From Planctomycetota bacterium (GTDB taxonomy: Bacteria; Planctomycetota; GCA-002687715), in NCBI GenBank assembly GCA_002687715.1, contig NZBC01000243.1, forward strand, positions 1 through 46,408: a stretch of 46,408 nucleotides of DNA. The letters are read 5' to 3'. The stretch's first letter is position 1. Every line of letters starts with the position of its first letter. Under the pieces are notes generated by a model. It saw only the letters and a list, made by a program, of their open reading frames with translations, was not told the origin of the DNA and made no database searches. Both the position numbers and the translations under genes were made by a program. Positions 8,014 to 16,556 of this stretch are shown here, in pieces.

Positions 8014-10295
8014 TGCGCGTCCTTCATGAACTCTCGCGCCCCTCTCTCCGGGGTGATCGGAAGCCCCGTGAAGCGACGACCGGTTGCGCTCTTGACCGCG
8101 TTGACGATGGCGGGCGCCGTGCAGATGGCCGGAGCCTCGCCGAGCCCCTTGGCTCCGAACGGTCCCTCCTCGTCCAGGCTCTCCACCAGGATCAGCTCGA
8201 TCTCCGGCATGTCGGGAGCCGTCATGATCTTGTAGTCGCGGAAGCAGGGGTTTCGGACGCGGCCCTCCTGGACCAGGAGCTCCTCGGAGAGCGTGTAGCC
8301 CATCCCCATGGCGATGCCTCCTTCCACTTGTCCCTCGCATCCGAGGCGGTTGATCACCCGGCCCACGTCATGGGCCGCAGAGATCTTGAGCACGCGAATG
8401 ATCCCCGTGTCCATGTCCACCTCGACCTCCGCGACCTGGGTCGCCCAGGCGTAGGTGGCGGAGACGTTGCCCTTGAACTTCTCGTCCTGGGCCACCGACG
8501 GAGGTTCGTAGTAGGCGTTGGTCACCACCAGCTCGGACTTGTCCTGGAAGTGCAGGGAGCGGATGACCTTCGGAACCGACATGACGTGCTTGCCGGTCGC
8601 CTGCTCCAGCACCTCCCCATCCTCGATGGTCAGCTCCTGCTCCGGTCGCTCCACCAGCCTGGCCGCCGCCTTGAGCAGTTTCTCGCGGGCCGCGCGGGCC
8701 GCGAGCCGGGCCGAGTTACCGGCGATGAAGGTGGTCCGGCTCGCGTGCACCCCCACGTCCCAGGGCCGGATCTCGGAATCGTCGTTCACGACCCGCACGA
8801 CCTCCAGCTTCACTCCCAGCTCTTCGGCGGTGATCATGGCCAGGGCCGTTTCCGAGCCCTGCCCGATCTCGGAGGCCCCGGTGATCAGCGTGACCGCGCC
8901 GAAGTCGTCCAGCTTCAGGATGCTCCCGCACCCGTCCGAGCGATAGATCTTCGCCCCGCCACCGACGTGCAACATCGACGCCATGCCGATACCGCGGCGA
9001 ACGCGGCCCGTCTGCTGCCGGTATTCCTCCCGCTTCTCCTTCCAGCGTGCCGCCGTAGTCGAGCCCTCCAGGCACTCGCGGAAGCCGCAGGAGGAGATCA
9101 CCATTCCCTGACCCGTCACCTCGCCCTGCTCCTGGGCGTTCTGGAGGCGGAGCTCGAGGGGGTCCATCCCGACGCGATCGGCGAGCTCGTCGATCAGCGA
9201 TTCCACGGTGAAGCTCGCCTGCAGGTTGCCGTACCCACGGAAGGAGCCCGCGTAGGGGTTGTTGGTGTAGACCACCTCGGCATCGAAGCGCACATGAGGT
9301 ACCCGGTAGAGCGAGGAGAAGGTCTGCATCATCACGAAGGGGGTCGTCGCTCCCCACGACGTGTAGCCCCCGTTGTCCAGCACCAGGTCGGCCTCGCGGA
9401 ACGTCAGGTTGCCGTCGGCGTCACAGCCCATGCTGCAGCGGATCTCCGCCGGCTGGCGGGTTGGAGACGCGACGAACTCCTCTTCACGGCTGAAGAGGAT
9501 CTTGACCGGCCGCCGGGTCACCTGGGCGAGATGTACGCAGATGGGCTCGAAGGGGTAGATATCCAGCTTGGACCCGAAGGCGCCACCGATGAAGGGCTGG
9601 ATCACACGGATATCGCGCGGATCGAGGCCCACGATGGCGGCGAGGTCCCGGCGGTACAGGAAGGGGACCTGGGTCTGGGACCAGATGGTCAGCTTGCCTT
9701 CCCCGTCGAACGAGGCGACCACACCGGAGACCCCGAGGCAGCAGTGGGTGACGTATCTCAGATGGAAGGTCGATTCCACCACGTGCGCCGACGCGCGGCG
9801 GCCCTGCTCGACCTCGCCGTGATCGTAGTGGTAGGTGAGGGCGACGTTCTCCGGATGGTCGCCGTGGATGGCGCGCGCTCCTGACGCCCGGGCCGCATCG
9901 GTCGTGAGGATCGGTGGGAGATCCCCGTACTTCACCTCGATGCGGCGACAGGCCGCTTCGGCCTGCTCGGGCGTGTCGGCGGCCACGGCCGCGATCTCGT
10001 CGCGGATGCAGCGCACGACCTCGCCCTTGAGCGGCGTGTTGTCCCGTCCATGACCGAAGGAGTGGTTGGGGATGTCGGCGGCGGTGATCACCGCGCGCAC
10101 GCCCTCCATGACCTCCGCCCGGCTGGTGTCGATGCCGAGGATGCGGGCGCTGGGGCGATCCGCGCGCAGGATCTTGCCGTGCAGCATGCGGGGCAGAGTG
10201 AGGTCGTCCATGTAGCGGGCATCGCCGATGACGCGCTTGGCCGCATCCAGCTTGGGGACTGAGCTGCCGATGAGAGAGCTTCGCACGCGGCTCAT
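8010..10295 (-). CDS. Molybdenum hydroxylase, large (Mo-cofactor) subunit, xanthine dehydrogenase family
   Basis: 761 residues from ATG 10295 (ATGA overlap with the upstream Fe-S subunit; GGAGAG just before). The N-terminal domain (about 15-125) is the a/b-hammerhead: LDAAKRVIGDARYMDDLTLP. The molybdopterin-binding regions show GGAFGSKLDIYPFEP, AGSFRGYGNLQASFTVESL, ASEIGQGSETALAMI and, near the C-terminus, GAKGLGEAPAICTAPAI, whose Glu is the catalytic base position. The Cys loop of CO dehydrogenase is absent, so this is a hydroxylase inserting water-derived oxygen into an N-heterocycle or aromatic ring. Together with the next two genes it forms the usual three-subunit cytoplasmic enzyme. From context the proposed reaction is C2 oxidation of the indole ring of indoleacetyl-CoA or indoleacetate. 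Confidence 0.9.
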   Translation of the reverse strand: MSRVRSSLIGSSVPKLDAAKRVIGDARYMDDLTLPRMLHGKILRADRPSARILGIDTSRAEVMEGVRAVITAADIPNHSFGHGRDNTPLKGEVVRCIRDEIAAVAADTPEQAEAACRRIEVKYGDLPPILTTDAARASGARAIHGDHPENVALTYHYDHGEVEQGRRASAHVVESTFHLRYVTHCCLGVSGVVASFDGEGKLTIWSQTQVPFLYRRDLAAIVGLDPRDIRVIQPFIGGAFGSKLDIYPFEPICVHLAQVTRRPVKILFSREEEFVASPTRQPAEIRCSMGCDADGNLTFREADLVLDNGGYTSWGATTPFVMMQTFSSLYRVPHVRFDAEVVYTNNPYAGSFRGYGNLQASFTVESLIDELADRVGMDPLELRLQNAQEQGEVTGQGMVISSCGFRECLEGSTTAARWKEKREEYRQQTGRVRRGIGMASMLHVGGGAKIYRSDGCGSILKLDDFGAVTLITGASEIGQGSETALAMITAEELGVKLEVVRVVNDDSEIRPWDVGVHASRTTFIAGNSARLAARAAREKLLKAAARLVERPEQELTIEDGEVLEQATGKHVMSVPKVIRSLHFQDKSELVVTNAYYEPPSVAQDEKFKGNVSATYAWATQVAEVEVDMDTGIIRVLKISAAHDVGRVINRLGCEGQVEGGIAMGMGYTLSEELLVQEGRVRNPCFRDYKIMTAPDMPEIELILVESLDEEGPFGAKGLGEAPAICTAPAIVNAVKSATGRRFTGLPITPERGAREFMKDAQ

Positions 10296-10777
10296 GATCT
10301 CTCCTCCTCTCGCGACGCGGCCTCGATGGCGTCGATGGCTTTGGTGTATCCCGTGCAGCGACACAGGTTGCCCTCGAGGGCGCGCTCGATCTCGCGACGC
10401 TCGAGCGGGCCGCGCTTCTGCCTCAGGAGCGCGGTTGCCGTGACTGCGATCCCCGGCATGCAGAAGCCGCATTGAACCGCGCCCGCCCGGACCAGCGCGG
10501 CGGGGACGGCGGCGAGGGAGCCGTCGGAGCGCCTCAGGCACTCCGCGGTCTCGACCTCGGCGCCGTCTACCTCGACCGCCAGCACCAGGCAGGCCGCGCG
10601 CGCCTGCCCCCCGATCATCACGGTGCAGGCTCCACACTCACCCTCTCCACAGCCCAGCCGCGGGCTGGTCAGGGCGAAGTCCTCGCGCAGCATGGCGAGC
10701 AGGCTCCGGTGAGCGGGGACAGTGGCGCGCAGCTCATCGCCGTTCAGGCTGAAGCGGATCTCAACCTCGACCGACAT
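10292..10777 (-). CDS. Molybdenum hydroxylase, [2Fe-2S] subunit
   Basis: 161 residues from ATG 10777, which lies inside the end of the FAD-subunit gene (17-nt overlap); its stop overlaps the large-subunit start (ATGA). The N-terminal plant-type [2Fe-2S] cluster motif is LGCGEGECGACTVMI with a later Cys (AACLV). The C-terminal helical [2Fe-2S] domain has CGFCMPG and CRCTGY. The length matches CoxS/HcrC-type subunits. It passes electrons from the molybdenum site to the FAD subunit. The order FAD, Fe-S, Mo in transcription direction is the common coxMSL-like arrangement. Confidence 0.93.
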   Translation of the reverse strand: MSVEVEIRFSLNGDELRATVPAHRSLLAMLREDFALTSPRLGCGEGECGACTVMIGGQARAACLVLAVEVDGAEVETAECLRRSDGSLAAVPAALVRAGAVQCGFCMPGIAVTATALLRQKRGPLERREIERALEGNLCRCTGYTKAIDAIEAASREEERS

Positions 10778-11633
10778 GCAGCACCTCCCTCTCCAGGTGG
10801 ACTCGCACCAGGTGCCGCCGATACCAGGCGCTGGCGCGCACGTCATCGATGGGGCGTGCCGCCTCGACCGCCGACTGCGCCGCCGCCCGGGCAGTGGCAG
10901 CGTCCGGTGGGCGACCCTCGAGGGTCTTCTCCGCAGCGGGGCAGCGAAGCGGTGTCGGCGCGGTCGCACCCAGGGCCACGCGGGCGTCCCGGATGAGTCC
11001 TCCATCCACGCAGAACCCCACTCCGACCGACACGATGGAGATGTCCATGGCGGGTCGGGTCCCGGCCTTCCTCATACGAGCCCGAAAGCCGGGGGGGGGT
11101 CGGGGTACGACGACCGCGGTCAGCAGCTCACCCGCTTCGAGGGCCGTTACGCCCGGGCCGCGGAAGAAGTCGCCAAGAGACAGCTCTCGCTCGCGCGGCT
11201 GATCGCCCTCCAGCGAGGCCAGGCGCACTCTCGCATCCAGCAGGAGCAGGGGCACGGCGAGATCCGCGGCGGGCGAGGCGTTCACCAGGTTCCCCCCGAT
11301 GGTGGCCGCGTTGCGGATCTGCCCGGAAGCGAAGTGATCGCAGATGTCCGCAAGCACCGGCATGTGCTCCGCGACGACCGGGTCCTCGCGAAGTTCGGTG
11401 ACGGTGGTCAGGGCACCGATGCGGTACACATCGTCGACGGCGCGCACCCCCACGAGGCCCGGCACCTGCTTGATGTTCACCAGCGCCCCCTCCAGGTCGC
11501 GGTCGACACCCTCGAGGCGAAGCACGAGGTCGGTGCCGCCGGCCAGGACGCGGGCCCGGTCACCGTACTTGGCCAGCAGCTGGAGCGCTTCCCGCAAGCT
11601 CGTGGGGGCGGAGTAGCATTCGATTCTCACCAT
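10761..11633 (-). CDS. Molybdenum hydroxylase, FAD-binding subunit
   Basis: 290 residues from ATG 11633, the usual size for CoxM-like subunits. The PCMH-type FAD site is clear: LAGGTDLVLRLEG near residue 31 and NAATIGGNLVNASPAADLAV near residue 109. The C-terminal domain shows AMDISIVSVGVG and VALGATAPTPLRC. It takes electrons from the [2Fe-2S] subunit and passes them to an acceptor. It begins 15 nt after the mutase large-subunit stop (11649), one of the wider gaps of the operon. No extra 4Fe-4S insert of the HcrB type is visible, so a link to ferredoxin as in 4-hydroxybenzoyl-CoA reductase is unlikely. Confidence 0.9.
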   Translation of the reverse strand: MVRIECYSAPTSLREALQLLAKYGDRARVLAGGTDLVLRLEGVDRDLEGALVNIKQVPGLVGVRAVDDVYRIGALTTVTELREDPVVAEHMPVLADICDHFASGQIRNAATIGGNLVNASPAADLAVPLLLLDARVRLASLEGDQPRERELSLGDFFRGPGVTALEAGELLTAVVVPRPPPGFRARMRKAGTRPAMDISIVSVGVGFCVDGGLIRDARVALGATAPTPLRCPAAEKTLEGRPPDAATARAAAQSAVEAARPIDDVRASAWYRRHLVRVHLEREVLHVGRG

Positions 11634-11648
11634 TCGTCCTCCAGGTGC

Positions 11649-13268
11649 TCAGAAGCGCACGCGCTCCACGTACTCGCCGTAGACGTCCCGCAGCGCGCGG
11701 GTCACCTCGCCGACGGTGGCGAGCGCGGTCACGGCATCGATCGCGGCCGGCATGACGTTGGCCCCGGCCTCCGCGTCCTTCCGCAACCGATCCAGAGCCG
11801 CATTCACCTCCCCGCTGTTGCGGGTCGCACGGGTCTTGTTCAGACCTTCGCACTGAGCCTCCGCTGCTTTCCGATCGTAAGGATGCAGCTCGACCCGACG
11901 GTGCTCTTCCTCCACGCGGTGGCAGTTGACACCCACCTTGCGTAGTCGTCCGGACGCGATGTCGCGCTCGCGTTGGTAGGCCTGGCGGGCGACCTTCGCC
12001 TGAATCACTCCGTCGGCGATCTGCTGCACTATCCCGCCCTCGGCGGCCGTCTCCTCCATGCACGCCTCGATGCGGCGCTCCATTTCGTCCGTGAGGCTCT
12101 CGACGAGCCACGACCCCCCGAGCGGATCGACGGTGTCGCACAGCCCCATCTCCTCCACGAGGATCTGCATCGTGCGGAGCGAGATGCGAGCGGCCTCCTC
12201 GGACGGAATGGTGTAGGCCTCGTCGTAGGAGCAGAGCGCCATCGTCTGGGTCCCGGACAAAGCCGAGATCAGCGCGTAGTAGGCGCCGCGGACGATGTTG
12301 TTCACCGGCTGTTCGATGGTGAGGCCACCGCCGCCGCCGCCGGCGATCATGCGCAGCCAGGCCGAGCGTGGGTCCTGCGCGCCATACTGGTCGCGGATGA
12401 TCCGCGCCCACAGCCGCCGCCCACCGCGGAACTTGGCCACCTGCTCGAAGAGCTTGCCGAAGATGTCGAAGTTGAAGGAGAGCCGCGAGGCGAAGCCGTC
12501 GATCTCGAGTCCGCGCCCGATGACGTGGTCCGCGTAGGCTCGCGCGATCAGGAAGGCATAGGCCATCTCCTGCACGGGGTTCGCCCCGCTCTCGCGGATG
12601 TGGTATCCGCAGACGCTCACCGGGCTGTAGCGGGGGCAGTGCTCGGCGCAGAAGAGGATGGTGTCGCCCACGAGCTTCACGGAGGGCTCGACCGGGAAGA
12701 TCCAGGTGCCGCGTCCGATGAACTCCTTGAGGATGTCGTTCTGCGCCGTCCCGCGCAGCTGCGAGAGCTCGTAGCCCCGCTTTCGGGCGAGGGCGAAGTA
12801 CATGGCCATGATCGGCACCGCCGCCCCGTTGATGGTGAGCGAGACGGTGATCGCATCCAGGTCGATGCCTTCGAAGGCCGTCTGCATGTCGAGCAGCGTG
12901 TCTACGGCCATGCCGACCCGGCCGACCTCGCCGCGGGCGCGTTCGTCGTCGGAGTCGAGCCCGCACTGCGTGGGCAGATCGAAGGCCACGTTGAGCCCGG
13001 TGTTGCCCTCGTTGATCAGGTACCGGAACCGGGCATTGGTGTCCGTCGCGGTTCCGAAGCCCGAATACTGTCGCATCGTCCAGGGGCGCTTGCGGTACAT
13101 GGCCGGGTGGATGCCCCGCGTGAAAGGGAACTCGCCCGGCGCCCCGATCCGGGCGCTGACCGGGTCCGCTGGATCCTCGGGGCCGTAGACCACCTCGACC
13201 GGGATCCCCGATTCGAGGATGACCTCGGGCAGCGGCTCGCCCTTTCCTGATCTCCCAGTGCTCGTCAC
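11649..13268 (-). CDS. B12-dependent acyl-CoA mutase, large (catalytic) subunit, methylmalonyl-CoA mutase family
   Basis: 539 residues from GTG 13268 (GTGA overlap with the small-subunit stop). It is the TIM-barrel catalytic chain of a split mutase: RPWTMRQYSGFGTATDTNAR, NVAFDLPTQCGLDSDD, QNDILKEFIGRGTWIFP, CGYHIRESGANPVQEMAYAF and DPLGGSWLVE. Tyr68 and Arg186 correspond to Tyr89 and Arg207 of Propionibacterium methylmalonyl-CoA mutase, with the same spacing of 118. Isobutyryl- and 2-hydroxyisobutyryl-CoA mutases have Phe/Gln and Ile/Gln there. The substrate should thus carry a free carboxylate, as methylmalonyl-CoA or an aryl-substituted succinyl/malonyl-CoA does. From context, (2-aminophenyl)succinyl-CoA to (2-aminobenzyl)malonyl-CoA is proposed; ordinary methylmalonyl-CoA mutase is the alternative. 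Confidence 0.9.
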   Translation of the reverse strand: MTSTGRSGKGEPLPEVILESGIPVEVVYGPEDPADPVSARIGAPGEFPFTRGIHPAMYRKRPWTMRQYSGFGTATDTNARFRYLINEGNTGLNVAFDLPTQCGLDSDDERARGEVGRVGMAVDTLLDMQTAFEGIDLDAITVSLTINGAAVPIMAMYFALARKRGYELSQLRGTAQNDILKEFIGRGTWIFPVEPSVKLVGDTILFCAEHCPRYSPVSVCGYHIRESGANPVQEMAYAFLIARAYADHVIGRGLEIDGFASRLSFNFDIFGKLFEQVAKFRGGRRLWARIIRDQYGAQDPRSAWLRMIAGGGGGGLTIEQPVNNIVRGAYYALISALSGTQTMALCSYDEAYTIPSEEAARISLRTMQILVEEMGLCDTVDPLGGSWLVESLTDEMERRIEACMEETAAEGGIVQQIADGVIQAKVARQAYQRERDIASGRLRKVGVNCHRVEEEHRRVELHPYDRKAAEAQCEGLNKTRATRNSGEVNAALDRLRKDAEAGANVMPAAIDAVTALATVGEVTRALRDVYGEYVERVRF

Positions 13269-13675
13269 TGCTTGCCTCCTCGCGGGGATTCCAAGACGGT
13301 TCGACAGACCCGCACGATCTCCTCCAGCGGGGTTGCAGTGGGCATGACCGCAGCGGCCCCCGCGGCCTCGAGGGGTTCGCGATCCTCGGCGGGGATATTG
13401 CCGCCCACGATCCAGGGAAGGTCCGGCAGGTCGAGTTTCGCCAGCTCCCGCTTCAGCTCCTCGCAGAGCACGAGGTGGGCTCCCGAGAGGATGGACAGGC
13501 CCACGCAATCGACCCCTTCCTCCAGGGCGCAGGCTGCGATCTCTGCCGGCGTGCGCCGCAGGCCGGTGTAGATGACCTCGAAGCCGGCGTCGCGCAGGGC
13601 CAGGCACACGACCCGGGCTCCCACGTCGTGGCCGTCGAGGCCGGGCTTGGCAATGAGAATGCGTGCTGGTGACAT
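13265..13675 (-). CDS. B12-binding small subunit of acyl-CoA mutase
   Basis: 136 residues from ATG 13675, two nt after the dehydrogenase stop. It is the Rossmann-like cobalamin domain with AKPGLDGHDVGARVV (DxHxxG, lower axial His16), GLSILSGAH (the SxL motif) and a GGNIPAEDREPL loop in place of the usual GGxIPxxD. It binds the adenosylcobalamin cofactor of the large subunit encoded immediately downstream. The length matches free-standing small subunits. Its tight position between the dehydrogenase and the large subunit supports a dedicated pathway mutase rather than a housekeeping one. Confidence 0.93.
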   Translation of the reverse strand: MSPARILIAKPGLDGHDVGARVVCLALRDAGFEVIYTGLRRTPAEIAACALEEGVDCVGLSILSGAHLVLCEELKRELAKLDLPDLPWIVGGNIPAEDREPLEAAGAAAVMPTATPLEEIVRVCRTVLESPRGGKQ

Positions 13676-13677
13676 GA

Positions 13678-14814
13678 TCAGAGCTCGAGTGAGCGTGCGA
13701 CGGTGAGCTTCAGGATCTCCGACGTCCCCCCGCCGATGAGCGTGAAGCGGACGTCCCGCAGGAACCTCTCGACCGGGAACTCGGTGGCGAAGCCGTAGCT
13801 GGCCAGGACACGCGCGGCCTTGTCACAGACGGACACCGCGGCCTCCGAGGCGAAGAGCTTGGCCATGGACGGGAGCGCCGGCCCGCAGGGCCCCTGGTCC
13901 GCGGTCCAAGCGGCATAGCGGACGAGCTGGCGCGCGGCGACCAGGTCCGTCGCGGCCTCTCCGAGCGGCAGCCGCACGGCCTGGAACTTCCCGATGGCGC
14001 GTCCGAACTGCTCGCGCTGCTTCGCATAGCGGACAGCCTCGTCCAGCGCTGCCTGGGCGACGCCGCAGGCCAGGGCCCCGGTCATGATGCGGATCTCGGC
14101 CAGGACCTCCTTCAGCAGGCCCTCGGCCTGGCCCTCCTCGCAGAGGATGAAACGCTCCGGGATCCGGCACTCGTCGAAAACGACCTCGGACGTGGGCGAG
14201 GCCCGGACCCCGAGCTTCTCGATCTTGCGGCCGACGACGAGGCCGGGCGCATCGCGAGGCACCAGAAAGATGCTCAATCCGGCGGAGCGCTCCGCGTCGG
14301 TGCGGGCGAAGACGGTGAAGAAGTCGGCCACCGGAGCCGAGGTCACCCAGGTCTTCTGTCCGGAGAGCACCCACTCCTCACCGTCCCGCACCGCGCGGGT
14401 GCGGATCGCCTTGAGATCGCTGCCCGCGTCCGGCTCGGTCATGCAGATGGTGCCGATCCGGTTCCCTTCGAGCGCGGGGGCGAAGAACTCGCGGAGCAGC
14501 TCCTGATTGCCGGAGCGATAGACGAAGTGCGTCCCCATGAGCGACTGCATCGCACAGGAAGCCGCAACGGAGAGGGAGGCCCGGGCGATCTCCTCGATGG
14601 CCAGACAGTACGCGACACGGGAGAGCCCCAGACCGCCCACCGACTCCGGGTAGCGCATGCCGAAGAAGCCCAGCCGGGCGACCTCGAGGAACGGCTCCCG
14701 AGGGAACTCACCGAGCTCGTCGATCTCGGCGGCCTGGGGAGCGAGGACCTCGTCGGCGAAGCGGCGGAAGGTGTCCTTGATCTCGTCCTCGAAGGCCGAA
14801 AGCGTGAAGTCCAC
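13678..14814 (-). CDS. Acyl-CoA dehydrogenase lacking the usual catalytic Glu; possible benzylmalonyl-CoA dehydrogenase
   Basis: 378 residues from GTG 14814, two nt after the HyuB stop. Family landmarks are CMTEPDAGSDLKAIRTRA and the following WVLSGQKTWVTSA (FAD/substrate region), KLGVRASPTSEVVFDECRIP, AKQREQFGRAIGKFQAVR, and the C-terminal TLIGGGTSEILKLTVAR. In medium-chain enzymes the last motif is YEGTxxI with the catalytic Glu; here that position (362) is Gly, as in isovaleryl- and long-chain types that place the base elsewhere. In the operon it would oxidise and decarboxylate (2-aminobenzyl)malonyl-CoA to 2-aminocinnamoyl-CoA. Electrons would leave via ETF, which is not encoded here. Fold certain, substrate inferred. 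Confidence 0.88.
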   Translation of the reverse strand: MDFTLSAFEDEIKDTFRRFADEVLAPQAAEIDELGEFPREPFLEVARLGFFGMRYPESVGGLGLSRVAYCLAIEEIARASLSVAASCAMQSLMGTHFVYRSGNQELLREFFAPALEGNRIGTICMTEPDAGSDLKAIRTRAVRDGEEWVLSGQKTWVTSAPVADFFTVFARTDAERSAGLSIFLVPRDAPGLVVGRKIEKLGVRASPTSEVVFDECRIPERFILCEEGQAEGLLKEVLAEIRIMTGALACGVAQAALDEAVRYAKQREQFGRAIGKFQAVRLPLGEAATDLVAARQLVRYAAWTADQGPCGPALPSMAKLFASEAAVSVCDKAARVLASYGFATEFPVERFLRDVRFTLIGGGTSEILKLTVARSLEL

Positions 14815-14816
14815 GG

Positions 14817-16556
14817 TCAGCTCCCTTCCCGGAGGCGCCGGGTCTCGCCCGGGTCCAGCTTCCCGGTGGCGGGATCGATCGCCACGCCGTAGGCGGACCT
14901 GGCCTGCTCGCGCGACACGACTCCGTTCTCGACCTCCGTGGCGACGAGCTCGGCCGGGCGCTCCCGCGGGTCGCCCCATCCGCCACCACCGCCAGCCTCC
15001 TGCACCCACATCGTCCCGGCGGGGACCCCTTTGAGGAGGTCCTTCGATGTCAGCTTGCGGACCTCGCCACCAGGGAGGTGCAGCTCGATGAAGTTGAGCG
15101 TCCCCGGAGTCCCGCCCATCAACCCGAATGCGGGCTCGACGTCACCATCCCCGAACGTGACGACCTGCAGGTCTTCACCTCCGAGGACAAAGCGCGTCCG
15201 CACGCCGAGTCCACCCCGCTGCCGGCCAGCTCCGGCCGAGTCTTCCAGGAGCTCGTGCTCGACGAGGGTGTGGGGCGTCTGCTGCTCGAACATCTCGTAG
15301 TCCTGGTCGAGCACGCCGCCCGAGGCATCGATCATGCCGATGTGATCGTAGCCGTCCACGTCGGGAAGGGCCCCGGACCCTCCCTTGAGCCCCATGAAGC
15401 CGATGTCCACGAACTTGTCCCCGGTCCGCGGATCCAGCCCCGTGCTCAGGCCGCAGAGCAGGTGGTTCCAGCCTGCGGTCACGCGGTCGGGGATGGCGGA
15501 GACCAGGGCCCGCATGATGGCGTCCGCGTTGGGGGGGCAGAGGTGGTTGCCGAAGGTGGTCGCCTTCGGATAGGAGGCGTTCAGGACCGTGCCTTCGGGG
15601 ATCTCTATGGTCACGGGCCGCACCATCCCCTCGTTGTGGGGGATGTCGGGATTGACCATCTGCAGGAAGGTCAGGACGGTCGCCGACGCGCTGGACGCGT
15701 AGGTGCCGTTGACGAACCCGCTGGTCTGCTCATCGGTGCCGCCGTAGTCGAAGCGGATGTGGTCGCCGTCCACCGTGATCTCCACGCGGATCACGTGCAG
15801 GGAGCCCGGGTGGCGGCCGTCGTAGTGGATGCGGCCCTCGCCCCGATAGACGCCGTCGGGGATGCTCTTGATCTCGGCGCGCATCATCCGCTCGGTGGCG
15901 CTGAAGAGCTCCTCTCGCTGGAGGTCGAACACCTCCCGGCCGTGACGCTCGAGAAGCGCGACCATGCGACGCTCGCCGACGGTGCAGGCGCCAATCTCGG
16001 CGCGCATGTCCTCCTGCACGATGTCCAGGCGGATGTTGGCGAAGATCAGGTCCCAGACGTCCTGCCGCAGTCGACCGCGGTCGATCACCTTGATGGCCGG
16101 GATCCTGAGCGCCTCCTGCCAGACCTCCGTGGCACCCGGGTTGTAGCCGCCGGCGACGGCGCCGCCGATGTCGGCCTGGTGGCCCTTGACCGCGGCCCAG
16201 GCCACGAGGTCACCCTCGTGGAAGATCGGCTTGAACGCGGCCACGTCGTTGTTCTGGTTGCCGAAGGTGAAGACGTCGTTGTGGAAGAAGACGTCCCCCT
16301 CGTTGATGTCGCCCCGGAAGCGCTCGCACAGGTGTTTGCACACGGGGCTGAGGGAGAAGGAGAGGATGGGGAGGTTCTCCGTCTGCTCGAGCATGCGCCC
16401 CTCGGCGTCGTACAGACCCGTGACGAAATCCTTCGCCTCGCAGAGTATCGGCGAGCGCGTGGTGCGGGACATCGCGTTGCTCATCTCTTCGGTGATCGCC
16501 TTGAAGGCGCTCGCGAGTACGCTCGTCAGGATGGGGTCGGGTGTCGTCGCGCTCAT
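14817..16556 (-). CDS. Hydantoinase B/oxoprolinase family subunit (HyuB)
   Basis: 579 residues from ATG 16556 (ATGA overlap with HyuA). The start is at MSATTPDPI because the family opens with a short Asp-Pro segment before SNAMSRTTRSPILCEAKDF. Conserved stretches include EGDVFFHNDVFTFGNQNNDV, VKGHQADIGGAVAGGYNP, EQTSGFVNGTYASSASATVL and GRQRGGLGVRTRFVL. With HyuA it forms an ATP-dependent cyclic-amide hydrolase, or less often an acetone-carboxylase-type enzyme. The neighbouring ring hydroxylase would produce an oxindole lactam, the type of bond this complex opens. The Gly-rich C-terminal EAGGGGGWGDPRERP motif is typical of the family. Confidence 0.9.
   Translation of the reverse strand: MSATTPDPILTSVLASAFKAITEEMSNAMSRTTRSPILCEAKDFVTGLYDAEGRMLEQTENLPILSFSLSPVCKHLCERFRGDINEGDVFFHNDVFTFGNQNNDVAAFKPIFHEGDLVAWAAVKGHQADIGGAVAGGYNPGATEVWQEALRIPAIKVIDRGRLRQDVWDLIFANIRLDIVQEDMRAEIGACTVGERRMVALLERHGREVFDLQREELFSATERMMRAEIKSIPDGVYRGEGRIHYDGRHPGSLHVIRVEITVDGDHIRFDYGGTDEQTSGFVNGTYASSASATVLTFLQMVNPDIPHNEGMVRPVTIEIPEGTVLNASYPKATTFGNHLCPPNADAIMRALVSAIPDRVTAGWNHLLCGLSTGLDPRTGDKFVDIGFMGLKGGSGALPDVDGYDHIGMIDASGGVLDQDYEMFEQQTPHTLVEHELLEDSAGAGRQRGGLGVRTRFVLGGEDLQVVTFGDGDVEPAFGLMGGTPGTLNFIELHLPGGEVRKLTSKDLLKGVPAGTMWVQEAGGGGGWGDPRERPAELVATEVENGVVSREQARSAYGVAIDPATGKLDPGETRRLREGS

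Noticed and set aside
8328..9884. 518-codon plus-strand open frame inside the molybdenum hydroxylase gene
   Set aside because: It is the antisense shadow of a clearly conserved enzyme; composition is His/Arg/Gly-rich with no recognisable fold.
12319..12348. Run of Gly codons in the mutase large subunit (AGGGGGG) as a possible repeat expansion or frameshift
   Set aside because: The frame continues correctly on both sides and a Gly-rich loop fits this family, so there is no evidence of an error.
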